In this document: positions 1-7,227 of the stretch, one piece after another
Layout of the letters: every line of letters begins with the position of its first letter
Numbering within the stretch: the first letter of the stretch is position 1
Assembly: GCF_000312125.1 (NCBI RefSeq)
Contig: NZ_HE978643.1
Span: 448,530 to 480,642, forward strand
Length of the DNA stretch: 32,113 nucleotides
Reading direction: 5' to 3'
Source: Timonella senegalensis JC301
GTDB lineage: Bacteria; Actinomycetota; Actinomycetes; Actinomycetales; Cellulomonadaceae
The notes under the pieces: generated by a model
Databases searched by the model: none
What the model saw: only the letters and a program-made list of their open reading frames with translations
Told to the model about the DNA's origin: nothing
Position numbers and translations under genes: made by a program

Positions 1-825
1 GTGCGCGATCTCCTTGATTTCCTCGCCCTCAGCAACACCAACTTACTTGCGGCGAGCCTTGGCGACCTGCGTGAATGGCTTGCCCATCTCGTCGAAAATG
101 GTGCATCGAGCGCGACGCTCGCCCGCAAGGGCGCAGCGATTAGGGCGTTCTACGCTTGGGCGACCGAGGCTGGGAAGGTCGAGGTTGACCCTGCTGCCCG
201 GCTCATCACACCCAAGGCGGCGAATGCGCTCCCCAAACTCTTGAGCGAGGGTCAAACTGCCCGGTTGCTCGAGCACGCGAAAAAAGTTGCTAGTGAGACC
301 GGCCTCCCACAGGACCTGCGAATGTGGGCTGTGTGCGAACTCATCTACGCGTGCGGGCTCCGCGTGAGTGAAGCAACGGGCCTCAATGTGTCCGACCTGG
401 ACCTGTCACAACGCATCGTGCGGGTAATTGGAAAGGGCAACAAGGAGCGGATTGTTCCGGTTGGAAAACCGGCTGCAGCGGCGCTTCAACTCTGGATCGT
501 GCAGGGTAGGCCGCCACTACTCAACGCTGCACCGGCCGGGAAGGCGCCCACCGCGGCGCTCTTCCTAGGGCAGAGAGGCGGGAGGTGGGACCCTCGCGAT
601 GTACGTGAACGCCTACATCGGCTCGCCGCCCAAGCAGGTGTCCCGGACATTGCGCCCCACGGCCTCCGACATAGCGCGGCGACGCACCTGCTTGAGGGCG
701 GGGCTGACCTGCGCACCGTCCAAGAGATCCTGGGCCACTCGTCGTTGCAAACTACCCAGCGATACACACATGTGACCACGGACAGACTGAAAAGCGCATA
801 TAGGCTCGCGCATCCGAGAGCCTGA
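1..825 (+). CDS. xerC: Tyrosine recombinase XerC (5' end cut by window)
   Basis: Site-specific tyrosine recombinase of the XerC/XerD family, which resolves chromosome dimers at dif during division. The reading frame is open at the first base, so the leading GTG is probably internal; roughly 30-40 N-terminal residues are missing compared with the usual ~300. The visible part has the end of the SAM-like core-binding domain (about 1-65) and the catalytic domain. All catalytic residues are seen: Arg121 in CGLRVSEATGL, Lys145 in GKGNKER, His220 and Arg223 in HGLRHSAATHLLE, His246 in LGHSS and nucleophile Tyr255 in QRYTHV. The position beside whiG-type sigma and rpsB is the usual chromosomal xerC place in actinobacteria, which argues against a phage integrase. 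Ends at TGA 823-825. Confidence 0.93.
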   Translation: MRDLLDFLALSNTNLLAASLGDLREWLAHLVENGASSATLARKGAAIRAFYAWATEAGKVEVDPAARLITPKAANALPKLLSEGQTARLLEHAKKVASETGLPQDLRMWAVCELIYACGLRVSEATGLNVSDLDLSQRIVRVIGKGNKERIVPVGKPAAAALQLWIVQGRPPLLNAAPAGKAPTAALFLGQRGGRWDPRDVRERLHRLAAQAGVPDIAPHGLRHSAATHLLEGGADLRTVQEILGHSSLQTTQRYTHVTTDRLKSAYRLAHPRA

Positions 826-932
826 ACACGGATGCCTACGGCCCAGCCGAGGCGCCCACTACACGGATGCACCACCCACGTAGATCACCACTTCGTTGAT
901 ACCCGGTTACCGCCAGAACCCAAGGGGATGTC
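826..932. other. xerC-sigma factor spacer
   Basis: This 107-base spacer between xerC and the sigma factor gene holds the sigma gene's ribosome binding site (AAGGGG, 922-927). I see no strong -35/-10 pair and no terminator hairpin, so read-through from xerC is possible. Confidence 0.4.
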
Positions 933-1808
933 ATGGAATCGATCTCACCGGTCGCTACAACCGCGCGACAAGGCGAGTTCAGCAGCATTACAACAGAGCG
1001 CTTTACGCGGAAACGGGGAAACGCCCCTGTTACCGCGGCCGTTCGCGAGGAAGCGAATCGTGCGCTCTGGGAGGGATACTACGACGATCCCACACCGCAA
1101 ATACGCGAGGCGCTGATTCTCGCGTACGTGCCGCTCGTGGCCTCCATTGCCAACAAGATGGCCCTGAAGTTCCCGAATTCTGTTGAGTCCTCGGACCTCG
1201 TGTCGTACGGAATGTTCGGTCTCATTGATGCGATCGACAAGTTTGATGTGTCTCGAGAGATCAAGTTTGAAACGTACGCATCGACCCGCATTCGCGGGGC
1301 GATTATCGACGAGATGAGGGCTATCGACTGGGTGCCTCGGTCTGTGCGGTCCAAGGCTCGTGCCTATGACTCGGCGTACATCGAGCTTGAGGCCTCGCTG
1401 CACCGTGCACCTACGAACCCTGAACTCGCCACCAAGCTCGAGATCACGGACAAGGAGCTGCGCAACATTCAGTGGCAACTGTCGAGCACGAACATGGTTG
1501 CACTCGATGAGATTGTGGGTGCGGGGGAGCGCCTCGAACTCATTTCCGCCATTGAGTCCGTCCAGCGCATCACTGCGGTTGATCCAGCTCACGCGTTTGA
1601 TGAGCGCGAGAGTCGCGAGATCTTGGGCCGAGTCATTGACCAGCTCAACGAACGCGAAAAGATCATCGTCTCCTTGTATTACTTCAAGGGAATGACGCTT
1701 GCCGAGATCGGACGCACCCTTGGTGTGACGGAGTCTCGGGTATCCCAGATGCACTCCGCGCTCATCCTCCGGCTTCGTAGACAGATTCTCGAAGTCTCCC
1801 AGGGGTAG
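933..1808 (+). CDS. whiG: RNA polymerase sigma factor, FliA/WhiG (sigma-28) family
   Basis: Alternative sigma-70-type factor of 291 residues. A disordered N-terminus (1-40) is followed by region 2 (about 60-130: LVASIANKMALKF, DLVSYGMFGLIDAIDKFD, KFETYASTRIRGAIIDEMR), region 3 (about 135-185, starting DWVPRSVRSKAR) and region 4 with a helix-turn-helix (about 238-287: LNEREKIIVSLYYFKGMTL, then LGVTESRVSQMHS). The DWVPRSVR stretch and the LAEIG...VTESRVSQ helix are typical of FliA/WhiG. In Streptomyces this locus is whiG (sporulation); in motile actinobacteria the same family drives flagellar and chemotaxis genes. Which role applies cannot be told here, as no target genes lie in the window. ATG 933 is chosen because AAGGGG lies six bases upstream. 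The stop faces the M23 gene 14 bases away. Confidence 0.9.
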   Translation: MESISPVATTARQGEFSSITTERFTRKRGNAPVTAAVREEANRALWEGYYDDPTPQIREALILAYVPLVASIANKMALKFPNSVESSDLVSYGMFGLIDAIDKFDVSREIKFETYASTRIRGAIIDEMRAIDWVPRSVRSKARAYDSAYIELEASLHRAPTNPELATKLEITDKELRNIQWQLSSTNMVALDEIVGAGERLELISAIESVQRITAVDPAHAFDERESREILGRVIDQLNEREKIIVSLYYFKGMTLAEIGRTLGVTESRVSQMHSALILRLRRQILEVSQG

Positions 1809-1822
1809 GGCAGCACGAGGAC

Positions 1823-2479
1823 TCATTCGAGCAAAATTACCGCCACCCGAGGAGCCACGAGCCGCCACGGGTCGAGGTAGTCGTCCTCGATCCGCAATCC
1901 CCAGTGGACGCAGTGCGTAAAGCAGTGGCTCCACTGTGAAGGCGCAACCACGCCGATCTGGGTTCCCTGCGCTACGGCGGCATTGCGGGCGATCGTGGCG
2001 GTGACAGGCTCTAGGGTGGTGCGTGTGCCGTCGCGGTGACTAATGACGACGACGGGCTTACCAGCGACGGGACCCGCAAAGGTGATGACACCTGGTGCGG
2101 GTGTGCGTACCGGCTGGCCAGGTGCTGCAACGATATCTATCCCGCGGTGTCCTGATCCGTATGCTTCAGTTGGCGGCGAGAAGTCCGCCAGGATGACTCC
2201 GGCATCCACGTATGCACTCCTCATCCTCCCAAGTCCACTAGGGTCGGTAACACCAAGATTGAGCGCTCCGAGCGTCAGCGTTGGATCGATGGGTAACGGA
2301 ACGCGGACCGCAGCTGCCGGCTCGGGCACGGCTTCCCTGGAGTAGGGGCCGCCACTGGGTGCGCGAGTCCCAGCTGCAGACGGTGCTGATGCCATCGCAC
2401 ATGCGAGTGCCACACCCATCGCGCACGATGCAGCCGCGACCGTTCGAACGATTGCGTTCCGATTAATTCGCATCCTCAC
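1823..2479 (-). CDS. Secreted M23 (LytM-like) peptidase-domain protein
   Basis: Predicted exported protein of 218 residues with a signal peptide (about 1-36: basic start, Ala-rich hydrophobic core, cleavage near SAPSAAG) and a C-terminal LytM/M23 domain (about 100-210). Zinc-ligand candidates are His111 and Asp115 in GSGHRGIDI and His192 in VHWGLR. The residue two before His192, normally the catalytic His of the HxH motif, is Cys190; His189 lies one position off. The family cuts peptidoglycan cross-bridges or, when degenerate, activates amidases; activity here is uncertain. The start is GTG 2479, with GAGAGG 7-8 bases upstream; ATG 2473 is two codons downstream. M23 genes opposite the sigma factor and next to rpsB are common in actinobacteria. 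It is convergent with the sigma gene. Confidence 0.87.
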   Translation of the reverse strand: MRMRINRNAIVRTVAAASCAMGVALACAMASAPSAAGTRAPSGGPYSREAVPEPAAAVRVPLPIDPTLTLGALNLGVTDPSGLGRMRSAYVDAGVILADFSPPTEAYGSGHRGIDIVAAPGQPVRTPAPGVITFAGPVAGKPVVVISHRDGTRTTLEPVTATIARNAAVAQGTQIGVVAPSQWSHCFTHCVHWGLRIEDDYLDPWRLVAPRVAVILLE

Positions 2480-2904
2480 GCTGGTGCACCTCTCAGTTCT
2501 AGTTCACTGGCCCGCCAGATGGACCGCACTAGCGAGTCTTACTCGAGTACAAGTGGCGTGGAGAAATGTGCACGGGATCACGGGCGAATCGGGGGAAACT
2601 GGCTCGAAGCCGGACCTGTGGATCCGGTAGTATTGACCATGCATGTGGCCAGAGGTGTGTCTTCGAGTAAACGGAGGGGGCGCCGCGCATCTTCGATGCA
2701 CTGCCTCATGACAAGAAGCACCCGGCGTTCGCTCATGCGGACTCCTGCTCGACTGGAGGTCCACCTCGGTGGCAGCCGGTGGGAGGGTGCGGAGCAGTCG
2801 CTTCATCACGAAGCGGCTGATTAACCCAAAAATGCGATCACTTTGATCGCCCAACTGTGCGTGTTGCAGGGGAGGATCCCCGGGCACGCCGAAAGGAAAC
2901 AGCC
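2480..2904. other. Gene-free divergent regulatory region between M23 gene and rpsB
   Basis: This 425-base region carries no credible gene: open frames across it have no ribosome binding site or recognisable protein. It must hold promoters for the leftward M23 gene and for rpsB. Visible are a dyad CGAGT-CTT-ACTCG at 2533-2545, an imperfect CCGGA/TCCGG stem at 2610-2627, a -10-like TAGTAT at 2628-2633 without a good -35, and three hairpins near rpsB described separately. A transcript starting near 2640 would give rpsB a leader of about 265 bases. Confidence 0.6.
2795..2881 (+). promoter_or_regulatory. Structured rpsB leader: three consecutive hairpins
   Basis: Three short stem-loops stand in a row before the rpsB ribosome binding site. 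The first has a 10-bp stem (2795-2804 with 2810-2819, one G-U pair, loop ATCAC). The second is a perfect 7-bp stem GCGATCA/TGATCGC (2834-2840 with 2844-2850, loop CTT). The third is GGGGA/TCCCC (2869-2873 with 2877-2881). S2 is known to repress its own leader in several bacteria; that this leader does so is inference. Confidence 0.5.
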
Positions 2905-3738
2905 ATGGCAGTTGTAACCATGCGCCAGCTCCTCGACGCAGGTGTTCACTTCGGACACCAGACCCGTCGCTGGAACCCAAAGATGAAGCGCTTCATTTTC
3001 ACCGAGCGCAACGGCATCTACATCGTTGACCTTCAGCAGTCGCTTTCCTACATTGACCGTGCATACGAGTTCGTCAAGGAAACGGTTGCACACGGTGGTT
3101 CGATCCTCTTCGTGGGTACCAAGAAGCAGGCTCAGGAGCCAATCGCTGAGCAGGCTGCTCGCGTTGGTATGCCATACGTGAACCACCGTTGGCTCGGTGG
3201 TATGCTCACCAACTTCCAGACCGTGAACAAGCGTCTGCAGCGCCTCAAGGAACTCGAGCAGATCGACTTCGACGACGTTGCAGGTTCGCAGTTCACCAAG
3301 AAGGAACTGCTGATCATGCGCCGCGAGAAGGACAAGCTTTCTCGCACCCTTGGTGGAATCCGCGACATGGCAAAGGTTCCATCGGCTATCTGGATCGTTG
3401 ACACCAACAAGGAGCACCTTGCTGTTGACGAGGCTCGCAAGCTGGGTATCCCAGTTGTTGCAGTCCTCGACACCAACTGTGACCCAGATGTTGTTGACTA
3501 CAAGATCCCAGGTAACGACGACGCGATCCGCGCTGTTGCTCTCCTGACCCGCGTTATCGCTGACGCTGCTGCAGAGGGCCTCGTTGCCCGCAGCAACGGT
3601 GGCAAGACCGGTGCAGCTGAGGCTGAGCCACTCGCTGAGTGGGAGCGCGAGCTCCTCGAGACCGCAGACGCACCTGCAGCAGAAGCACCTGCCGCAGACG
3701 CTGCTGTTGAGGCACCTGCTGCCGAGGAAGCAAAGTAA
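2905..3738 (+). CDS. rpsB: 30S ribosomal protein S2
   Basis: Ribosomal protein S2 of the small subunit head, 277 residues. The N-terminal block [20 protein letters not shown], the following [18 protein letters not shown], the [11 protein letters not shown] segment (about 100-110) and the [12 protein letters not shown] / [10 protein letters not shown] block (about 185-215) are diagnostic. The last ~40 residues form an Ala/Glu/Pro-rich acidic tail, usual in actinobacterial S2. The start is ATG 2905, with GAAAGGAAA just upstream at 2891-2899; an in-frame GTG at 2857 would add residues that other S2 proteins lack. All 11 proline codons are CCA or CCT, none CCG or CCC, a sign of very high expression. 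It is followed by an attenuator-like hairpin and tsf. Confidence 0.98.
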   Translation: MAVVTMRQLLDAGVHFGHQTRRWNPKMKRFIFTERNGIYIVDLQQSLSYIDRAYEFVKETVAHGGSILFVGTKKQAQEPIAEQAARVGMPYVNHRWLGGMLTNFQTVNKRLQRLKELEQIDFDDVAGSQFTKKELLIMRREKDKLSRTLGGIRDMAKVPSAIWIVDTNKEHLAVDEARKLGIPVVAVLDTNCDPDVVDYKIPGNDDAIRAVALLTRVIADAAAEGLVARSNGGKTGAAEAEPLAEWERELLETADAPAAEAPAADAAVEAPAAEEAK

Positions 3739-3754
3739 CACTTGCTCAGCTTTG

Positions 3755-3782
3755 GGTTGGCGGCCGGAAACGGTCGCCAACC
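3755..3782 (+). terminator. Hairpin between rpsB and tsf (attenuator-like)
   Basis: An 11-bp stem (3755-3765 with 3772-3782, one G-U pair, loop GGAAAC) is followed by TTCTT. It could partly terminate or process the rpsB-tsf transcript so that the two proteins are made in different amounts. Confidence 0.6.
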
Positions 3783-3816
3783 TTCTTGACCGGCCAACAC
3801 TGAAAAAGGACAATCA

Positions 3817-4662
3817 ATGGCAAACTACACTGCCGCAGACATCAAGGCGCTTCGCGAGCGCACTGGTGCCGGAATGCTCGACGTCAAGAAGGCTCTTGAC
3901 GAGGCAGATGGCGACCAGAACAAGGCGCTGGAGATCATCCGCGTCAAGGGACTCAAGGGTGTTGCAAAGCGCGAAGACCGCGCAACCTCCGAGGGCCTCG
4001 TCGCTTCCCACATTGCAGACGTTGACGGTGGCCAGGTTGGTACCCTCATCGAGCTCAACTGCGAAACTGACTTCGTGGCTAAGGCACCTAAGTTCATCGA
4101 GCTTGGCGAGGCAGTTCTTGCTGCTGTCGTAAAGTCCGGCGCAAAGACCGTTGAAGAAGCACTCGCTTCCGACGTCGACGGCCAGACCCTTCAGGCGTTC
4201 ATTGACGCTGACGCTGCAACCCTTGGCGAGAAGATCGTTCTTCGCCGCGTTGCTGTCGTCGAGGGCCCAGCCGTTACCGAGTACCTGCACCGTACCGCCA
4301 AGGACCTGCCACCATCGATCGGCGTGTTCGCTGTGACCGATGCAAACGGCGCATCCGTTGCAAAGGACATCGCGCAGCACGTTGCTGCTCTGTCGCCACA
4401 GTTCCTTACCCGCGACCAGATCCCAGCTGAGAAGGTTGAAGACGAGCGTCGTATCGCTCTCGAGACCGCTCGTGCAGAAGGCGCTAACAAGCCTGAGCAC
4501 ATCATCGAGAAGATCGCTGAGAACCGTCTCGGTAAGTTCTACGAAGAGGTCGTTCTCCTCGACCAGCCTCTTGCGAAGGACCCATCCAAGAAGGTTAGCC
4601 AGGTTCTTGCAGACGCAAAGGGTGAGCTCAAGAGCTTCGTCCGTTTCCGCGTAGGCGCCTGA
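3817..4662 (+). CDS. tsf: Elongation factor Ts
   Basis: Guanine nucleotide exchange factor for EF-Tu, 281 residues. The N-terminal UBA-like domain (about 1-55) includes IKALRERTGAGMLDVKKAL. The core has the family signature LIELNCETDFVAK (about 73-85), where the TDFVAK stretch contacts EF-Tu. The C-terminal part has KFYEEVVLLDQPL and ends in a beta-strand-rich FVRFRVG. ATG 3817 follows AAAAAGGA at 3803-3810. It lies 78 bases after rpsB in the standard rpsB-tsf order. Proline codons are again only CCA and CCT. A long perfect stem-loop follows the stop codon. Confidence 0.98.
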   Translation: MANYTAADIKALRERTGAGMLDVKKALDEADGDQNKALEIIRVKGLKGVAKREDRATSEGLVASHIADVDGGQVGTLIELNCETDFVAKAPKFIELGEAVLAAVVKSGAKTVEEALASDVDGQTLQAFIDADAATLGEKIVLRRVAVVEGPAVTEYLHRTAKDLPPSIGVFAVTDANGASVAKDIAQHVAALSPQFLTRDQIPAEKVEDERRIALETARAEGANKPEHIIEKIAENRLGKFYEEVVLLDQPLAKDPSKKVSQVLADAKGELKSFVRFRVGA

Positions 4663-4673
4663 TTCTTGCTTGA

Positions 4674-4713
4674 CTGAATGCCCGGTTCACTTCTTGCTGA
4701 ACCGGGCATTCAG
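4674..4713 (+). terminator. Perfect 16-bp stem-loop after tsf
   Basis: The arms CTGAATGCCCGGTTCA (4674-4689) and their exact complement (4698-4713) flank an 8-base loop, 11 bases after the tsf stop. No U-tract follows, so it may act as a U-less terminator or a 3'-end stabiliser. Confidence 0.75.
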
Positions 4714-4850
4714 CGCAGTAACACACAATCTATGGAGCGTCTTTCACTCTGCGTGGAAGGGATTGCCTGCCTTGTGTTTGAGCACGGGAAGGAAGAGCTC
4801 TGCGGCATTCGTGCCATCCGGCAAAACACCTGCAGAAGCGGAGTACATCC

Positions 4851-5609
4851 ATGTCCACCTCCCACGAGGAATCCAACACACCTACCCAGGCAGGTTCGCC
4901 CGCGGCGCGTCGTGTCTTGTTGAAGCTTTCCGGTGAAGCGTTCGGAGGCGGGCAGATTGGCCTCGCGTCGAACGTTGTTCGCCGTGTCGCGGCTGAGATT
5001 GCTGCTGCTGTTGCGCAGGGCGTCCAAGTCGCAATTGTTGTTGGTGGTGGAAACTTCTTCCGTGGAGCGGAGCTGTCGCAGCAGGGACTGGACCGCGCTC
5101 GTGCGGACTACATGGGAATGCTCGGTACCGTCATGAACTGCCTCGCACTTCAGGACTTCCTTGAGCAGGCTGGCGTTAGCACCCGGGTACAGACCGCGAT
5201 CACCATGGGCCAGGTTGCAGAGCCTTACATTCCGCTCCGCGCTGTTCGCCACCTTGAGAAGGGCCGCGTTGTCATCTTTGGTGCGGGAGCGGGCATGCCG
5301 TACTTCTCCACCGACACCGTGGCAGTGCAGCGGGCGCTCGAGACTGGTTGCACCGAGGTCCTCATGGGCAAGAACGGTGTGGATGGCGTGTACAGCGACG
5401 ACCCACGCAGCAACCCAGATGCACAGCTCCTCCAGAACGTTACTTTCACCGACGCACTCGTGCAGGGTCTCGGCGTCATGGATGCCGCTGCGATGAGCCT
5501 TGGCCGTGACAACAGCCTGAACATGCGCGTCTTCGGCATGGATGAAGAAGGAAACGTGACTCGCGCGCTTATCGGCGAGGAAATTGGTACTGCGGTCACC
5601 GCAGACTAG
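4851..5609 (+). CDS. pyrH: UMP kinase
   Basis: Bacterial UMP kinase (UMP + ATP to UDP + ADP) of the amino acid kinase fold, pyrimidine nucleotide pathway, cytoplasmic hexamer; 252 residues. The first ~20 residues are a variable extension. Then follow the phosphate-binding [14 protein letters not shown] (about 20-33), [10 protein letters not shown] (about 63-72), [20 protein letters not shown] (about 83-102), [16 protein letters not shown] (about 144-159) and [11 protein letters not shown] near 180. The start is ATG 4851, with GGAG seven bases upstream. The 188-base gap after tsf, with a terminator hairpin, suggests a promoter of its own, though I see no clear -35/-10 pair. frr and cdsA follow as in other actinobacteria. 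Confidence 0.97.
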   Translation: MSTSHEESNTPTQAGSPAARRVLLKLSGEAFGGGQIGLASNVVRRVAAEIAAAVAQGVQVAIVVGGGNFFRGAELSQQGLDRARADYMGMLGTVMNCLALQDFLEQAGVSTRVQTAITMGQVAEPYIPLRAVRHLEKGRVVIFGAGAGMPYFSTDTVAVQRALETGCTEVLMGKNGVDGVYSDDPRSNPDAQLLQNVTFTDALVQGLGVMDAAAMSLGRDNSLNMRVFGMDEEGNVTRALIGEEIGTAVTAD

Positions 5610-5714
5610 TCTTATACCGAAAAGTGCTCGCGGTGCTTGGTGCACCATAGTTGGTGCTCACAGCGTCGGACCCGGTGCGGGACGCGCCTCGTTCGGCGTA
5701 AGTGACACCCTTAC

Positions 5715-5721
5715 AAAGGAG
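5715..5721 (+). promoter_or_regulatory. Ribosome binding site that sets the frr start
   Basis: AAAGGAG lies seven bases before ATG 5729. It favours this start over the in-frame upstream ATG 5702, which lies before the site itself. Confidence 0.85.
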
Positions 5722-5728
5722 TTTTCTC

Positions 5729-6286
5729 ATGATTGAAGAAATCCTGCTTGAGGCAGAAGAAAAAATGGAACGCGCTGTCGCGGTCGCAAAGGAAGAGTTC
5801 GCGGGTATTCGTACGGGTCGCGCAAACTCCGGTATGTTCACCAAGATCATGGTGGACTACTACGGCGCACCAACCCCGCTCCAGCAGCTTGCCTCGTTCA
5901 ACATTCCTGACGCTCGTACGGTCCTTGTGAACCCTTTCGACAAGTCGGCCATGGCTCTCATCGAAAAGGCTCTGCGCGAGTCTGACCTCGGCGTGAACCC
6001 TTCGAACGACGGCGTTGCAATTCGTATCGTTCTTCCAATGCTGACCGAAGAGCGCCGCCGCGACTACGTCAAGCTTGCTAAGACCAAGGGCGAAGAGGGC
6101 CGCGTTTCGATTCGTGGCGTGCGTCGCAAGGCTAAGGACCAGATCGATAGGGCTGTCAAGGACGGCGAGATCGGCGAGGACGAGGGCGGTCGCGCAGAGA
6201 AGGAACTTGAGTCGCTGACCAAGCGCTACTCCGAGGCCATCGACCAGCTCCTGGCTGGTAAAGAGGCTGAACTTCTCGAAGTCTGA
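5729..6286 (+). CDS. frr: Ribosome recycling factor
   Basis: RRF splits post-termination 70S ribosomes together with EF-G. The 185-residue length equals the family norm. Diagnostic stretches are [20 protein letters not shown] (about 12-31), [14 protein letters not shown] (about 42-55), [20 protein letters not shown] and [14 protein letters not shown] (about 88-125), and the C-terminal coiled-coil helix with [23 protein letters not shown] 5729 is supported by AAAGGAG. The TGA stop overlaps the cdsA ATG by one base (TGATG), pointing to translational coupling. Confidence 0.98.
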   Translation: MIEEILLEAEEKMERAVAVAKEEFAGIRTGRANSGMFTKIMVDYYGAPTPLQQLASFNIPDARTVLVNPFDKSAMALIEKALRESDLGVNPSNDGVAIRIVLPMLTEERRRDYVKLAKTKGEEGRVSIRGVRRKAKDQIDRAVKDGEIGEDEGGRAEKELESLTKRYSEAIDQLLAGKEAELLEV

Positions 6287-7149
6287 TGGATAACTCTGGC
6301 CGTCTGGCCGACACTGCAACAGCCAAGCAGAACAAGTCCGGACGTAATCTCCCCGCTGCGATTGCAGTGGCGGTTGTTCTGCTTGGCGCGGTTGCGGCGT
6401 CCCTTATCTTCCGCAAAGAGCTCTTTGTCCTCCTCGCGGTGGTCGCGATCTGCGGCGGTATCTGGGAGTTATCCAAGGCCTTCGAGCGCAGGGATATCCA
6501 TATCCCAGTGCTGCCACTGTGTGTGGGAACCGCTGGAATCCTGATTTCTGCGTACATCTCGGGTGCTGAGGCACTCATGGTCTCCTTCATCCTCACCGTC
6601 GGCGGTGTGGTTGTGTGGAGAGTCCTCGACGGGGGCGGGATCGCGGCCGTTCGCGATAGCGCAGCGGGCGTGTTCGCTGCTGCCTACCTGCCGCTCATGG
6701 CGGGCTTCGTCATGCTCATGCTTGCGCACGACGACGGTCCGATGCAGGTCGCACTCTTCATCCTGCTCGCAGTGGCCAACGACACGGGCGGGTTCTTTGC
6801 TGGCGTGCGGTTTGGAAAGCACCCGCTGGCTCCTTCCATTAGCCCCAAGAAGAGCTGGGAGGGTCTGGCAGGCTCGTTCCTGCTGACGATGATCGTGGGG
6901 GTCGTGGGAGCTTACCTCCTCGAGGTCAACCCGATTGTTGGGATCATGCTTGGCCTCCTGACCCCGATTACCGCAACTGTGGGGGACCTTGCAGAGTCAC
7001 TCATCAAGCGCGACCTCCAACTCAAGGACATGGGCTCTCTGCTGCCAGGTCATGGCGGGATCTTGGACCGCCTGGACTCGCTGCTCCTGACTGCGCCGTT
7101 CGTTTACCTGATTCTTGGGGCAGCCCCGACCTTGCCAGGTATGCCTTAG
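6286..7149 (+). CDS. cdsA: Phosphatidate cytidylyltransferase (CDP-DAG synthase)
   Basis: Integral membrane enzyme joining phosphatidic acid and CTP to CDP-diacylglycerol, the branch point of phospholipid synthesis; 287 residues. A polar N-terminus of ~20 residues is followed by several hydrophobic segments (first at about 23-60, others up to about 280). The signature regions are SPKKSWEGLAGS (about 185-196) and the C-terminal GDLAESLIKRDLQLKDMG followed by PGHGGILDRLDSLL (about 235-268), which carries the conserved Asp residues for metal binding. The start codon overlaps the frr stop by one base. It is the last gene of pyrH-frr-cdsA and is followed by a strong terminator. Confidence 0.96.
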   Translation: MDNSGRLADTATAKQNKSGRNLPAAIAVAVVLLGAVAASLIFRKELFVLLAVVAICGGIWELSKAFERRDIHIPVLPLCVGTAGILISAYISGAEALMVSFILTVGGVVVWRVLDGGGIAAVRDSAAGVFAAAYLPLMAGFVMLMLAHDDGPMQVALFILLAVANDTGGFFAGVRFGKHPLAPSISPKKSWEGLAGSFLLTMIVGVVGAYLLEVNPIVGIMLGLLTPITATVGDLAESLIKRDLQLKDMGSLLPGHGGILDRLDSLLLTAPFVYLILGAAPTLPGMP

Positions 7150-7156
7150 TTTCTCC

Positions 7157-7191
7157 AGCGTCCCTTCACCCACCCCGGGTGGAGGGACGCT
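7157..7191 (+). terminator. Intrinsic terminator after cdsA
   Basis: The outer 9-bp stem AGCGTCCCT/AGGGACGCT (7157-7165 with 7183-7191) encloses an inner CACCC/GGGTG stem; TATTATT follows. It is the most classical rho-independent terminator in the window. Confidence 0.85.
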
Positions 7192-7227
7192 ATTATTGCC
7201 AGTGGCTTCTTTTGGAAAGGACACATG

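Noticed and set aside
1..825. Phage or island integrase
   Set aside because: The tyrosine recombinase lies in the conserved xerC position with no att repeats or other mobile genes nearby.
945..1934. Minus-strand frame opposite the sigma factor
   Set aside because: It has no family match and conflicts with the clear sigma-28 gene.
2504..2980. Minus-strand frame in the rpsB upstream region
   Set aside because: It runs into rpsB, lacks a ribosome binding site and reads as random residues.
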